Shown here piece after piece: positions 1 to 10,871 of a stretch of DNA of 64,000 nt (position 1 is the stretch's first letter; each line of letters starts with the position of its first letter). The translations under genes and the position numbers were made by a program. The stretch is from Nereocystis luetkeana (Eukaryota > Sar > Phaeophyceae > Laminariales > Laminariaceae): positions 5,753,858 to 5,817,857 of the forward strand of contig JARUPZ010000020.1 of the NCBI GenBank assembly GCA_031213475.1, given 5' to 3'. Under the pieces are notes generated by a model. That model was not told the origin of the DNA, ran no database searches, and worked only from the letters and a program-made list of their open reading frames with translations.

Positions 1-3000
1 GCGGATGGCACAGCAGTAGAAGCAGCAGCATCTGCCAATAGTGCTGTTGATGTCTGCCGCTGTGTGTCAGCTGTGGGCTGTGGGCTGTGGGTGGGCTGTG
101 CAGTATGGGTCTCCTTCTGAATTTTGAATTCTTGAATTTTTCAAGATTATCGGCCTTGTTGGACGAAATTTGAAATTTGTATTTTTTCCACCACGCTCTG
201 ATGTATATACGGGCACCTGGTACCAGGTACCACAGGTATTCGATACGTACGTATTCAACCATTGCACATTACGAGTATCAGGACCGGATTGGGGACAGGG
301 TCGCTGCTGCTGTACCAGGTATGTATTAGGTCGTATCATAGGTACAATTAATAGTTGTGTGGACGTATGCGTTGTGCACGTATGAACATGCACCGGCAGA
401 CCTACTGGGAACAGATCTTTACGACAAGGACGGTGTTGCTTGGTTTTTACATACCAGGTACCTGGTATAAGGATATACGGACCACGACCCTTATCTTTAG
501 ATACCACCCCACCACAGGAAACCAACCACCCCGGTGATAAAACTAAACTAAACTCGTTCATGTATACTTGCAACATGGCCATTATCACGTGGCCCCAGGG
601 TTGGTATGATTAAAGTAGTAGTCGCCATGATCGTTCTGTGTGGCGTGTTTCACTCGCCCCAAGGAATAAGCTTCGGTGATGTGCTATGGAGCTGAAGTAG
701 AGCCTTAGAGCAGTAAATCAGTACGTACATAGAACTACATACTTAGATCACAACCCCTGAGCGTGCTCGGTTGGTGCATCCCTGGCCTCTCAGAGCTCCC
801 ACTTCCAAACCGCCTCCTTTCATTACTTGCCGGACCTTTCCAGCAGTTCTTTGTTTTCTCGGTCCTTTCTTGCTTTCTTCTTCTTTCGTTTCGTGTGCGT
901 GCGTGACCTTTCCAGCAGTTCTTTGTTTTCTCGGCCCTTTCTTCCTTTTTTCTTCTTTCGTTTCGTGTTCGTGCGTGCTCTCCGAGCACGGCATCGCGGG
1001 AAGCCCGGCACCGTCGCGGGTGTCAGCGGGTGCTGGCGGGTAGAGGGGGTGTTGCAAGGAGCACGGTCGCCGCTTTCGTGCCTAGGCGTCGCGTGTGCCT
1101 CGAGACACAAGGGATGCATGAACGGACTTTGTCTGGCTTCGATTTATGATTGTTGATAGAGTACTCGTATGTACGAGTTATAAAGGTCGTTCGGGAGGGC
1201 AAGATAATATTCAAGCGGTGCTTATTTTTGCGACCACGCTAAATTTGAAAGAGGGAGGTGTGCAGTTTGAACACCAACGTTATCGAGCTGGCGAACGACG
1301 GCCACGGTGAGCACCGGGCTTCACGCGAGGCGGGCGACGGGGCTGATTGGGGCAGAGAGTTCTAAAAGCTTTCCCCGGACCGAATCGGTAGCGAGGTGGT
1401 CGCGAGAGGGGCGGGCGGCGTACGAGGCTGAGAGAGAAGCTCTTCTGTGCGATTTTTTCTTTTCTTCTTTCTTCTTTTCGACCGGGTGTCAGGTGTTCCA
1501 ATCAGGCAGAAAAATATTACACGAGAGGGGACGGGGATTTTTTTTCCTTTCCGACTTTTCGGGTTCATTTTCATTGTTTTTGCTGCTGTGCCGTGCTGTG
1601 CTTTCGCTTTCTTCGTACATGCAGTACAGACATAAAGCATATCGAAAGAAGAAAATAAGTACAGACAGTAGTACCCTACCTGGGGTATGTACGTACGTAC
1701 GACATCCGCGACGCGAAGCGTATATGTGGCATCCAAGCTGACGTCGGAGCTGTTTTTTCCTGAAGCATGGCGGCGGGACTCTTGGCATTATCTAGTCGCC
1801 GGTTTGCAATTACGATCCTTGAAAAAGCTAAACTCAATCGTGGACCTCTGTTCGCTTCGCATAATTTGGTGTACTTTTTTCCTTCCTGAGCGAGCGTAGC
1901 GGGCGGCGTAGGCCGCCCGCGGAGCGATGCGCCTTGTAACACCTATTTAACCCTTCGGGGCCCGGAGATACCGACCAAAACAACGGTAACTTGTTCTGGG
2001 CTATCAATTACTACCTGTTAACTATTAATGGTACCAGGTACGAATACCTGTATTAGGGGCGTTATTAACCGGACGTTTTTTTTCGCGTTTCGAGGAAAAA
2101 TCCCGGATTACCTTTTTTTTTGGCGTTTCGCGGAATTGTTTCAGCCCTGGCGAAATACCTAAAACATAATTTCCCGAATCGCAGAAAAGTCCCTCATCGT
2201 CGCAGAACATCGGGCAGGTGCACCGTGTGAGCCGTGTGCGCAATGCCACCACTCGGCACTGTACAGGATAGATCATCAGGGTCATCCCCAGGGTCGTCCC
2301 CAGGCCGTGGCTGGTCGTAGAAATCGCCGTGCACAATGAGAACTCTATTCATCCAGTCGACAGAGCCGACCCATCGACATAGCCGAGATCAACACGACAT
2401 CGCCAGCTATTTTCATGTTGTGGAGGGTTTTGTCGCGCCAGGAGTTGAGCTCACGAGGTACGGCGAGGCACGGTCGCCGTTCTAGGAGTCGGGGTATCGC
2501 CTCTCTAGGAGTCGGGGTATCTTTAGCAGCACGATCCAGCGGACGGCCTTGCTTGCGCGCTGCTGGTTTCGACGATTCGATCAGATGGACAAGCGTTGCA
2601 ACCTCATGAAACATGATACCAGACGCTAATACGACCCACCGCACTTTTTTCGCGTTTCCGTGAATTTTCCGGGGAACCCGAAAAAAAAAAGTCCAGTTGA
2701 CAACGACCCTTAGGTATGGTCGTGGCCGATACGAGGTAGTTATCAACCGTCTACTTGTAGCAGCAGCATGAGCGCCCACCAGTACGGGTAGGATCATGCT
2801 GCGCCCGCGCCGTACGACTCCCTGCATCCTTATTAGGACGCCGATTCACATCACGCCCAGTGGCCGTTTCTGTAATCGTCACCTCTTACGTACATATCGT
2901 CAGGTTTCTCCTCTCGAGTCCCAAGGCGGTCAAGGGGGGGCCTTCAGCCGACACAAGTACAGTGCGGAAACATATTTTGTTTCGCTTTTTTCACTGTTGC

Positions 3001-3365
3001 AATACTATTTATGATATGTACATTTGCGATCGTTCATGGCTCCCTATTGAAAATGTCATTTATCCAGTGGTAAGGCTCGAAGCATCGCCCTCACGACAGT
3101 TAGTTTAAGAGAGCGCGGGCTATATATAGACATTAGCTATGTGTCGGGCGCCGGATCAATTCGATGCCCTGATCACACATCACGAAAAGCGCCTCTTACT
3201 CGAAAACATCTCATCATACTACCTCTGCTACCCTCGGCCGAATGGTCGTCTCTCATGATATTGACACCGTTTAAATCCAGATCTCGACGACAAGGCTAAG
3301 CACTCTTAATAGTAGGTGAACCTACCTGGGCCTCTGGTTGGACCGTTGGTAGTGTCTTACACGCA
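1..3365. other. No convincing gene; repeats and short palindromes
   Basis: Holds three occurrences of the CCAGGTACC/GGTACCTGG palindrome (214-230, 452-467, 2031-2041), the 72-bp duplication at 834-980, pyrimidine-rich stretches, and hairpin-prone TTTTTTCGCGTTTC motifs near 2070-2140 and 2645-2692. Open frames here are antisense pairs without codon bias. Same in copy B (44482-47840). Confidence 0.5.
834..980. repeat. 72-bp tandem pyrimidine-rich duplication (copy A; also 45314-45458)
   Basis: Two units starting ACCTTTCCAGCAGTTC, 72 bases apart, each ending GTGTGCGTGCGTG or similar. The long overlapping open frames on both strands here follow from this composition. Confidence 0.85.
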
Positions 3366-3412
3366 CACAGCGTGCATGTACATGTATGTCTACACACCGC
3401 ACAGGAGCTCCG

Positions 3413-3550
3413 GAAATATCAAATTGCTGCTGCTGAGGAAACTCGTTTCATGAAGCAAACACAGCAAAGGATGCCCTCCTTTGCAGATCCAAGGGCCCCA
3501 ATGCCTCCTATTAATAGAGGCCATTGCGAACAGCGTATATGTTGCTTGGT
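3413..3550 (+). CDS. Candidate exon, unknown protein (copy A; also near 47885-48030)
   Basis: After an acceptor ACACCGCACAG the frame reads ELRKYQIAAAEETRFMKQTQ and continues through PSFADPRAPMPPINRG to a stop at 3581. Helical, charged sequence then Pro-rich. In copy B the acceptor reads ACACCGAACAG and one Arg is His. No clear donor and no family. Confidence 0.25.
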
Positions 3551-3965
3551 CGACAGTCTGAAGCTCAAGTTATGGAACTAGGCCGTTTTTCGGTAGGGGG
3601 GCATGATATGTCGTTAGTGTACCAGAAGTAGTAATGCACCTGAAATAAACGGAAACGTACCTGGTGCAATTTTTCATAATAATAGGAGATTTAGTACTTT
3701 ATTTTATGACCGAAAACTGAAGTACAACAGCTCTACCGTACGCCTAGGACACCTACTTGAGATCGGGGGAGTTTCTTTATCCCCCCCTACTCGTTTTTTT
3801 CTTTTCACGACCAACTGTTGCTTCGATTACCAAAACAAAGTCATGCCGCCAGAGGCCGGGACCAACGAGGCGCCGATTCATTAGAAGACTGTGCTTGCTA
3901 AAATCACCTCAGAATCGCACTGTTTGCAACCAGATCACGCACGTGATGGTTTAGCCGGGAAGGTA

Positions 3966-4217
3966 TTATTTGGTGATCTTGCACAGCGGCACCATGACAG
4001 CAGCTGAAAGTACGAGTGTGATCAGCGTTCTTATGTATGACTGCTGTGAACATTTTGTGTTCTTTCGTGAGTGGTCCGTGTAAAATGTTTTCAAGTTTTG
4101 GCCATCGCCTATAATCAAGTTCGACGACCCAGCTTTTGGCCCTCTCCAGTCTACACAGAGTATTTTCGAGACGTCAGTGCGTTCGACAGGCCACGCCAAA
4201 TCAAATAGGCTCATCAC
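3966..4217 (-). CDS. Hypothetical small tail-anchored protein (copy A)
   Basis: 83 codons starting MMSLFDLAWPVERTDVSKIL. A single hydrophobic stretch near the C-terminus (TLITLVLSAAVMVPL) is followed by a Lys-containing tail and stop, the layout of a tail-anchored membrane protein. The frame is intact in copy B (48443-48694) with one conservative Val to Ile change. Intactness carries little weight at this divergence, and no homologue is known to me. Confidence 0.3.
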   Translation of the reverse strand: MMSLFDLAWPVERTDVSKILCVDWRGPKAGSSNLIIGDGQNLKTFYTDHSRKNTKCSQQSYIRTLITLVLSAAVMVPLCKITK

Positions 4218-4527
4218 GTAGGTTCAGCGATGTCATGGAGATTGCGCGTTCCACTTTGCTCGAACGGGCTTGTTTGGCAGGAGTTGTGTCCTCCTGAGTA
4301 CTGTGTCGCGGGAAGTCAAAATGCAGAGGTAAGCCTTGACACTGACACGACTACTGCATCCCACGGCATCGGCCACGCTATGGAATGGAGGCGGCACCCG
4401 GCCATTGCAGCGCCCGCGCCCACATGTAATAGTGTGTGGGAAGGGCATGGCACTGAAATCGGCGCCATGTAATGGTTCTAGAAGCTGATATCGATGAAGT
4501 TTGATTGAGAGTGCGACGAGGGGGTAC

Positions 4528-4650
4528 TTTCCCCCCCTCGCCCCCGCCCCCCCCTATTATATGCCTGGTGTGTATAATATACTTGTACTTCCCCCCCCTC
4601 GCCCCCGCCCCCCCCTATTATATGCCTGGTGTGTATAATATACTTCGTAT
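4528..4650. repeat. 61-bp C-rich tandem unit, two in copy A, one in copy B
   Basis: A unit made of CCCCCCCTCGCCCCCGCCCC followed by TATTATATGCCTGGTGTG occurs twice in copy A; copy B (about 49009-49065) has it once. This explains the 61-base length difference here. Confidence 0.9.
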
Positions 4651-4735
4651 ATATATAGGTTGGGTTGGCGTCGGTTGGCGACGACGCTGTGAAACACGCC
4701 TCTTACTGCGTGAGCTAGACAGCCGGGGTACCGTT

Positions 4736-4826
4736 TTTGTTGTTGGTGTAGTAGTAGTTGTTGTTGTTGTCGTTGTTGTTGTTGTTTTTGTTGTTGTAGT
4801 TGTTGTTGTTTTTTGTTGTTGTGTTT
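4736..4826. repeat. GTT/TTG microsatellite (copy A; copy B 49152-49242)
   Basis: Imperfect (GTT)n with a few TTTTG interruptions. It creates a spurious valine-rich open frame on the plus strand. Confidence 0.95.
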
Positions 4827-4990
4827 TTCGCGGTCACCACAGCTGGCGGTCGAGTTCGATCATTTTTTGCGGGGAGAACCTCCCCTTCTCACGTCGAGGA
4901 GAATCGTATCACGTAGTGTGTATATGGTGAGGCACCCAAGAGGCAGTTACATAGTAAACCCATTGCTGTCTCTGGAACTGGCCACACCAG

Positions 4991-5652
4991 AAACTGAATC
5001 AATTCATTGACGCTGTCATCCATTTGCAAGAACATCCGCCTCAAGAGAGGTTCTTCGTAGGATGCAGCTCGCCCTTCATGCGACTCGTCCGACATATCAC
5101 GGTGTTTGGCGCTTGGTGCAAACAGTGTCTGCCTGGTCGGTGAAAACTGGACGTGCTCCGCCCCGGCATTGTAGGGATGCGAGGGTCTATGGTCATACGA
5201 CTACGGCCATGTATGATAATGAGTGCACCCCCCCACCTCCCTCCCTCTCCTTGTTCTGTTTTTTACACTGCTTCATCACTGATTGTCGCCAGAATCCTTT
5301 CCCCATGTTCATCGCCATGGTCAGCCGCCGTCTCGAGTCAGGCCGATTCTTTGCCAACGATTTTCACGCCGACGGTACGATGCGCGAACTTGACCAGTCA
5401 AACGTCGCCATCGCTGCCGTGCTCGTGTCGACGTGCTCGTTCATGTACAGCTACATATGTGTTTGTACCCCCCCGTACAACGGCCTGCACGAAAACTTTT
5501 TAGTTGTAAACGGAACTCTGTGCTGCCCCGCTTGCTGCTGTCACGCCGTCGCGCCCGCAAAAGGTGTACCCCCAAGAGGGCTACGATCGCGTGTCCAGCA
5601 CGGAGGGGATTCAGGATCTCCTCCTCCGCCACTTCCCGCACATCTCCAACAG
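4991..5652 (+). CDS. Candidate three-exon segment of unknown protein (copy A)
   Basis: Three stretches with strong G/C third positions and splice-like edges. From 4991 after CACACCAG: NQFIDAVIHLQEHPPQERFF and on to GAWCKQCLPG, donor uncertain. From 5293, after a long pyrimidine tract ending GTCGCCAG: FPMFIAMVSRRLESGRFF through DGTMRELDQSNVAIAAVLV. From 5564: VYPQEGYDRVSSTEGIQDLL to HFPHISN, with donor CAACAG|GTCTCC at 5652. Junction phases could not all be reconciled. Downstream, 5690-5849 has a further G/C3-rich frame (AEVAIVWSAARVRPGG) ending in a stop. Family not recognised. Copy B has the same at 49407-50068. Confidence 0.4.
4998..5230. repeat. Dispersed repeat, member 1 (copy A; also 49414-49646)
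   Basis: About 230 bases matching, in inverse orientation, 35122-35358 at roughly 75% identity by eye with almost no gaps. It overlaps the first candidate exon at 4991. Confidence 0.8.
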
Positions 5653-5849
5653 GTCTCCAAGGGCCAGTCGGCCTTCAAGCCGTGGGGGGTGCAGAGCTGA
5701 GCGATGGCGCCGAGGTGGCGATTGTCTGGTCCGCAGCACGCGTGCGGCCGGGTGGCCTAGCGGTAGATGCAGCGGTGGTGGTACCGGTGACTGCAGTGGC
5801 GGCCGTGCCGGCGGCCTCAACGGCAGGTGTTGGAGGGGGTGTGCGATAG

Positions 5850-8800
5850 TGCAGGTTTGTTGGGGGTACTCGCCAGTGTCTCCCACAGCAATGTGCAGAG
5901 GTGCAACAAGATTATCACAGGGTCAAATTGAACACTGCAGTAGGCACGGCGCGGTCCCATCGCGAGGACAGTTCCAGCTCGAGCGCTAACCTCAACTTGA
6001 AGTGGGAGTCAGCGTTAAAATTGAAGGTATAAGGTCGCAAAGCCGCATGTCATATGTTCGTAATATCGAGGTTCAAACTATGGCCGACCGTACCAGAAAT
6101 ACCGTTGAAGTCGCGCTCACGGCTCACTCCAAGGAGAAGGAAAACATCCGTTCACCCTTGAGCAAGGGGGCTAGCGGAGATACGCTTGAGTAAACCGTGG
6201 TATGTCGGTTTTGGGCCAGGCAAACGTTTTTAAGCGGCACGTGGTAGGTACTCGCACAGACCGGAAAGAGGACGGCGGACCTGTTGACGGGCACTTTGCG
6301 GGTTTGGGTTTGCGTGTTCGGTTGGTGAGTTGGACTTGAGAGCATCCGTCTGTGCTGAAGGGATGGATATATCCACATAGGGAAGGAAGTGCAGTAATAT
6401 TCTGGGGAGAATAAGTTGTGTGACGCGCTGACTCCGCAAGTAAACATAAATAGCCGCCACGCCGCTGGTATCTCGCGTAGGAAAGGCACTAGTGACTGCG
6501 TTGGGAGAGTAGGCCAGGTGTGGCCTGCTTCGTTTCCTTCACAGGGTCAGAGGAGAAAATGTTGTTGTCTTTCGCCTACCTCCCGGAAGTGACTCATTTT
6601 TTTGCGGGGGCAAGCGGCCGATCTCTCCTGGTGGAAGACGTGAGTTTAGCGGTGCTCGTTCTTTTTTTCGGTTGTTTTTCAACTTTTGTCAGTATTAATA
6701 CAGTAGTAACGTAATAAGTGTGACCCCGGGCGAGTGTTATCGTTCACAAGTTGCGTTGCTATGCCAATGCCGGGGAACGTGCGTGAACGTCGGGGGCTTA
6801 AACACTACTGTTGTGTGTACCGTACGTGGCATGTGTGTATTAATACTGGTAGTACGTATGTACTTACTGGTGAGTTCATTGCTTTGTGAATGGGCGTTTC
6901 TGTTTATCGATGTATTTTTCGGTCTGAGCGGATGACTGGACGGTGACAACAAAGTGGTAAATGGCACTATGTTAATCTCCAAGCAAGGAAAACAAGGGGC
7001 CGCAGGCCTTGGGACCTTGCGCCTTGCCTGACTTTGCCTTGTCTTACACAGCAGTTGACACAATCAATCAACGTGAACGCTCCAGGACAGCGCCCTGTGG
7101 CTCGCGACTACCTGATGGTTTGATGGGAGGTTGTAGGCTACCGATAGACTACTGCTCTACTTCCGCTCACTTCACGTACGTGGTTTTAGGTGCTTCCGCT
7201 TTCTATTTTTTCTGCTGCGACTGGCACGGACTTACCGGTAAGTATGTCATGTGTTTGGTATGTGTTTGGTCGAACTTCGTTGCACAGTTGTGCAGTAAAT
7301 GTCTTTTCGGACACACCCCATCTGACTTAATGGTTGTTTCGGACCGGTGGACAAGAATATAATTCCCCAATAGCAACGGTGGGTTCACACGTAATAAGGA
7401 AACATGTTCGTGTGCTTTTCGAGGGAGAGCTGGCTGATTGATTCCTATAGCTTATGCTTGTCAGGTCGCTTCTAACGGTTTCCGACGATATCCGAAAGGT
7501 GTGTGTACGTGTCCGCCTGCAAACTAAACCTACGACGCCCACCCCCCAAACGATGCCTATCGAACACCCCTCCGACGCCACCCACTTAGCCGTTGGTCAC
7601 ATCGCTCATCATACTAATCCCAGCTTGTTTGACGTCGCCCGTTTGATGCTGTGCTGTTTTCCTCCTCTCTCGCCGAACATCCTTACGGCCGTTCTTGTAC
7701 TACTCCAGTATCGTTTGGATGACTGCAAAAAATCGAGCATCTTAGGAGTCCCAACCCAAACGCGACCGTCTGTGATCACTGACAAACGTTTAAAATCTAC
7801 TGCGAACTGCTGGCCACTCGCGCCCCCTCGTGGTGGACTCTATTCGACTCGGTTCCCTTCGAGTGGCCGACCCTCCCTGCCTCCCTCTCTCCGTCCCTCC
7901 CTCCCTTCCTCCGTCCCTCCATCTCTCTTCCATCTCTCCTTCCCATTCCAGTCGAGCTGAAGCGATCATAACTTGAGTATGAAGGTGTCAATAAACCAGC
8001 ATTTGATGAAACGCATGAAACAGAAATAGCCACTGGCATCACGACCCTATATACTAATCATGGAAATGTTTCAACGTAACAACGCATTGAAGCCTCTTCG
8101 ATAGTCGTTTTGTGACCACAGAGCTTGGTCTCTCTGCGATGAAGAATCAGCACGGACACGGGGTGTGCTGGATGCCGTCTTTGATTTTGCTTCTGTGTCT
8201 TTCTATGTTTTTCCCGAGAGTGTAGACGAGTAGGCTCTCCAGCTGGACTAAAACCAACGAGCGAAGAAAAGCTAAAACGCACCGCCGAGCCTTATAATGA
8301 TTAGGCGCCGATCCTCTTTTTGTTGAGCCGCCGTTAAATTTCGAACTCGCCGCCGCCGAAAAGACTGAGAGTTTTATGCAACACACGTACTTCAGGCTTG
8401 ACTCACGCATTGATTGAAAAAATCGGTCGGGCGTTAGCCTCGATCGCGCCGTCACGAGCAGGGGTAGCTGACCCAGAGACAGGCCGTTTTCGCTCAGGCT
8501 CGCCTCCGACGGTTCGGTGTGGGGGAACAGCGAAGATTTGGCTAAAAATGATAATCGGAGGTTCGCTTCGTGCTTCGTACCATCAATCAGTCGCTGCGTG
8601 TAATACCGCGAACAAATTGAGACTCATAGCTCACGCTTCGCATATGGCGAGCTCTGCCCATCTGCGTTCTTAAGCTTGAGAATGCCAGGCTTTGATCAGG
8701 TCTCAATTCCTGGTTCCTGGACTAATTCATCTGTGTTATGCTTGAGGTGAAGAAGACATTGGTGGTCATTAGTGAGATATTCATACCTATATCGAACTCA

Positions 8801-9100
8801 GCATTCGTAGGCACTTGTTTTTAATATGTGCCATGAAACGGAGATAGCCAGTTGTGCTCCCGAGCGTATCATACACATATTGAAGTAGTCATCATGCGGA
8901 ATAACTTTTTTTACAGCAGTGCGAAAAACAATCGACCTCGACAGATAACCAACCCAGGGCCAGCCCGATTCGTATCGGGCAATGACAGCGAATAGGGGGT
9001 GTGCACGATGCCCGGGGCAGGTATGGAATGTACGACTGCTGTATGATACGTACTGAGTAAATTATCACTTAGTAAAACTGAGTATCTGTTTTGGTAATTG
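5850..9100. other. No convincing gene
   Basis: Apart from the open frame at 7454-7960, I see no domain, exon pair with matching phases, or RNA gene. A CCTCCCT-rich pyrimidine stretch lies at 7870-7945. Confidence 0.4.
7454..7960 (+). CDS. Hypothetical 168-codon open frame (copy A; also 51866-52372)
   Basis: Reads MLVRSLLTVSDDIRKVCVRV, a His/Thr-rich middle, a hydrophobic stretch (SPNILTAVLVLLQY) and a low-complexity Pro/Ser tail from a CCTC-rich tract. Open in both copies. No splice context or family supports it. Confidence 0.2.
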   Translation: MLVRSLLTVSDDIRKVCVRVRLQTKPTTPTPQTMPIEHPSDATHLAVGHIAHHTNPSLFDVARLMLCCFPPLSPNILTAVLVLLQYRLDDCKKSSILGVPTQTRPSVITDKRLKSTANCWPLAPPRGGLYSTRFPSSGRPSLPPSLRPSLPSSVPPSLFHLSFPFQSS

Positions 9101-9104
9101 CAAA

Positions 9105-9105
9105 T

Positions 9106-9133
<28 letters not shown>
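9105..9133. repeat. TCTG tetranucleotide microsatellite (copy A; copy B 53516-53547)
   Basis: About seven perfect CTGT units, one unit longer in copy B. Confidence 0.95.
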
Positions 9134-9138
<5 letters not shown>

Positions 9139-9246
9139 CGCATGCCTTAGATTTTCGAACACCTTCCAATGATCGATATATAAGGCCGTTACAGACGATA
9201 TTCGTACGACGTATTCGACTCTTGCGGACCTTATAAAGCGGGACCG

Positions 9247-9467
9247 GTTCCACCTGAGTGCGGCAGCCGTTCCCGCACCGCACTTATTCCACTTGAGTGC
9301 GGCAGCCGCACTAAAGTGGGATGCATTCGTGTCTAGAGATTTTCACCGCACTTATTACGTGGGGCCCCGCACTCAATAAAACCGCGCATTCAGGACTGCA
9401 GTCCCATTTTGAGGGCAAATCATTCTAATTCCAAGTACTTTGTTCCCCAAACGGGACTGCAGCCCTA
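9247..9467. repeat. Small repeat cluster with inverted GGACTGCAGTCC ends (copy A; copy B near 53660-53882)
   Basis: TGAGTGCGGCAGCCG occurs twice 40 bases apart (9255-9309). Downstream, GGACTGCAGTCCC at 9393 and GGGACTGCAGCCC at 9453 face each other as a roughly 20-base inverted repeat with a 30-base spacer. It could be a remnant of a small non-autonomous DNA element, but no target-site duplication was found. Confidence 0.5.
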
Positions 9468-9606
9468 AAAGGATTCAGTGGGACCCCCGCCGTACTGAAA
9501 AATCTACGGAGGGAAAGGATTTAACGAAATTTCGAAATGGTGTTCATACCGAAATAATTTACGAACTTCGAAAACGGTGTTGTTATGTGTTGCGTCAGCG
9601 TACGAG

Positions 9607-10215
9607 GTACCAGGTACTACTTCTGCTGTAGGGAGGGAGGTACAAGGAAACAAGGAGGAGCTGGCAGGCAGGCAGGCAGGGAGGGGGGGGGCGAGTGGGA
9701 GGGAGTGACGGAGGAGGGAGGGAGGGAGTGACGGAGGGAGGAGGGGAGGAAATGAGGAAGGTAGGGAGCGAGGGACGGACGGACGAAGAGAAGCGGCAAG
9801 GAGGCAGGGACGGAGGACACCCTTTGCTATTGCCGTGCCGCTTATCGCTTGCAGCACAGTCCAATAATGAATTTTACCCATTTTTCCACTTGAAAATAGA
9901 CTTGACGAAGGTACCAGGTACTACTATTGCTGTAGGGAGGGAGGAACAAACAAGCAACGAGGAGGGGGCAGGCAGGCAGGGAGGCAGGCAGGGAGGGGGG
10001 GGGGCGGGTGGGAGGGAGTGACGGAGGGAGGGAGGGAGCAGGGCGCGGGGGGAGGGAGGAGGGGAGGGAGAGGGGGAGCGAGGAAAGGACGGAGAGAAGT
10101 GGCAAGGAGGCAGGGGCGGAGGATAGCCTTTGCTATTGCCGTGCTGCTTATCGCTTGCAGCACAGACCAAAAATGATTTTTACCCTACTTTTCACTCGAA
10201 AATAGACTAGACGAA
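9607..10215. repeat. 304-bp tandem pair with purine-rich cores (copy A; copy B 54022-54630)
   Basis: Two units beginning GTACCAGGTACTACT, at 9607 and 9911. Each has a GGGA/GGCA-rich core of about 190 bases, then TTTGCTATTGCCGTGC and GCTTGCAGCACAG. The purine strand is the plus strand in both units. Confidence 0.9.
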
Positions 10216-10861
10216 CAGTTTTTCCGCTGGCCTTTGGGGAGCGATTGCTGCTGCTCGACCCGTCACCCCGATTGGGATGCTGGAAGTCAACTCTGATAAC
10301 TGCACATACAGGGGCACCCGAAGAGGTATGGTCTGGACCATGACGATCGCCCCCGCGAGGGCTTCGACCTGATGCGTGCGGCATGGGCATAGCCGTTTGG
10401 AAAGAAATATGTCCGTAGGTGGCCATTGAGTGACCCTGATCGGACAGCCAGACAGACAAACAACTTTTCTGAATCCGTTTGAGAGACCACAAGTGTACCA
10501 CTTGTGGAATTATAGAATAGTTCTGGGCTGATACGGGCCGCGAACTGATTTCCTTGGAGTCGTTTTTTATTAAGCGCGAGGTCGAGGGGAGAGGGGAGGA
10601 GTATGACTGTAACTGCTGTAGATGCGAGTACGTGTAAAGAGCGAAAGATCCCGCTGGTCGGCGGGATACTGTGAAATGCCATGCACCAAGGGAACCGAGT
10701 GCCTCGTACGGAAATAACACAAAAATGAAACAAATCAAATTGAATTGTGTCAACAACAAAAACAACAACACACGTTGATAGAGACTCGGACCATAATAAC
10801 ACAAGCCCGACGCAAGTTGGTGCACGTGGCAGTACCCCCAAAACTTGCGATGTATAAACAC
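10148..10861 (-). CDS. Hypothetical 237-codon open frame (copy A)
   Basis: One of the longest open frames outside low-complexity DNA. It begins MFIHRKFWGYCHVHQLASG, then a hydrophobic segment (VLLFLLLTQFNLICFIFVLF), then Ser-rich sequence. A second frame on the same strand (10287-10871, 194 codons) is open over the same DNA, so composition may explain both. The 3' end runs into the tandem unit at 9911-10215. Copy B (54571-55284) keeps the full length. No family recognised. Confidence 0.25.
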   Translation of the reverse strand: MFIHRKFWGYCHVHQLASGLCYYGPSLYQRVLLFLLLTQFNLICFIFVLFPYEALGSLGAWHFTVSRRPAGSFALYTYSHLQQLQSYSSPLPSTSRLIKNDSKEISSRPVSAQNYSIIPQVVHLWSLKRIQKSCLSVWLSDQGHSMATYGHISFQTAMPMPHASGRSPRGGDRHGPDHTSSGAPVCAVIRVDFQHPNRGDGSSSSNRSPKASGKTVRLVYFRVKSRVKIIFGLCCKR

Positions 10862-10871
10862 TTTTGCCCAA

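Noticed and set aside
4505-4930. Valine-rich plus-strand open frame over the GTT repeat
   Set aside because: Created by the microsatellite; no start context, splice sites or domain.
5748-5800. tRNA-like stretch (GTGGCCTAGCGGTAGATGC)
   Set aside because: The start resembles a D-arm, but no anticodon or T-arm (GGTTCRA) follows at the right distance.
9595-10170. Several Pro/Ser-rich or Gly-rich open frames
   Set aside because: All frames are open in purine-only DNA for compositional reasons.
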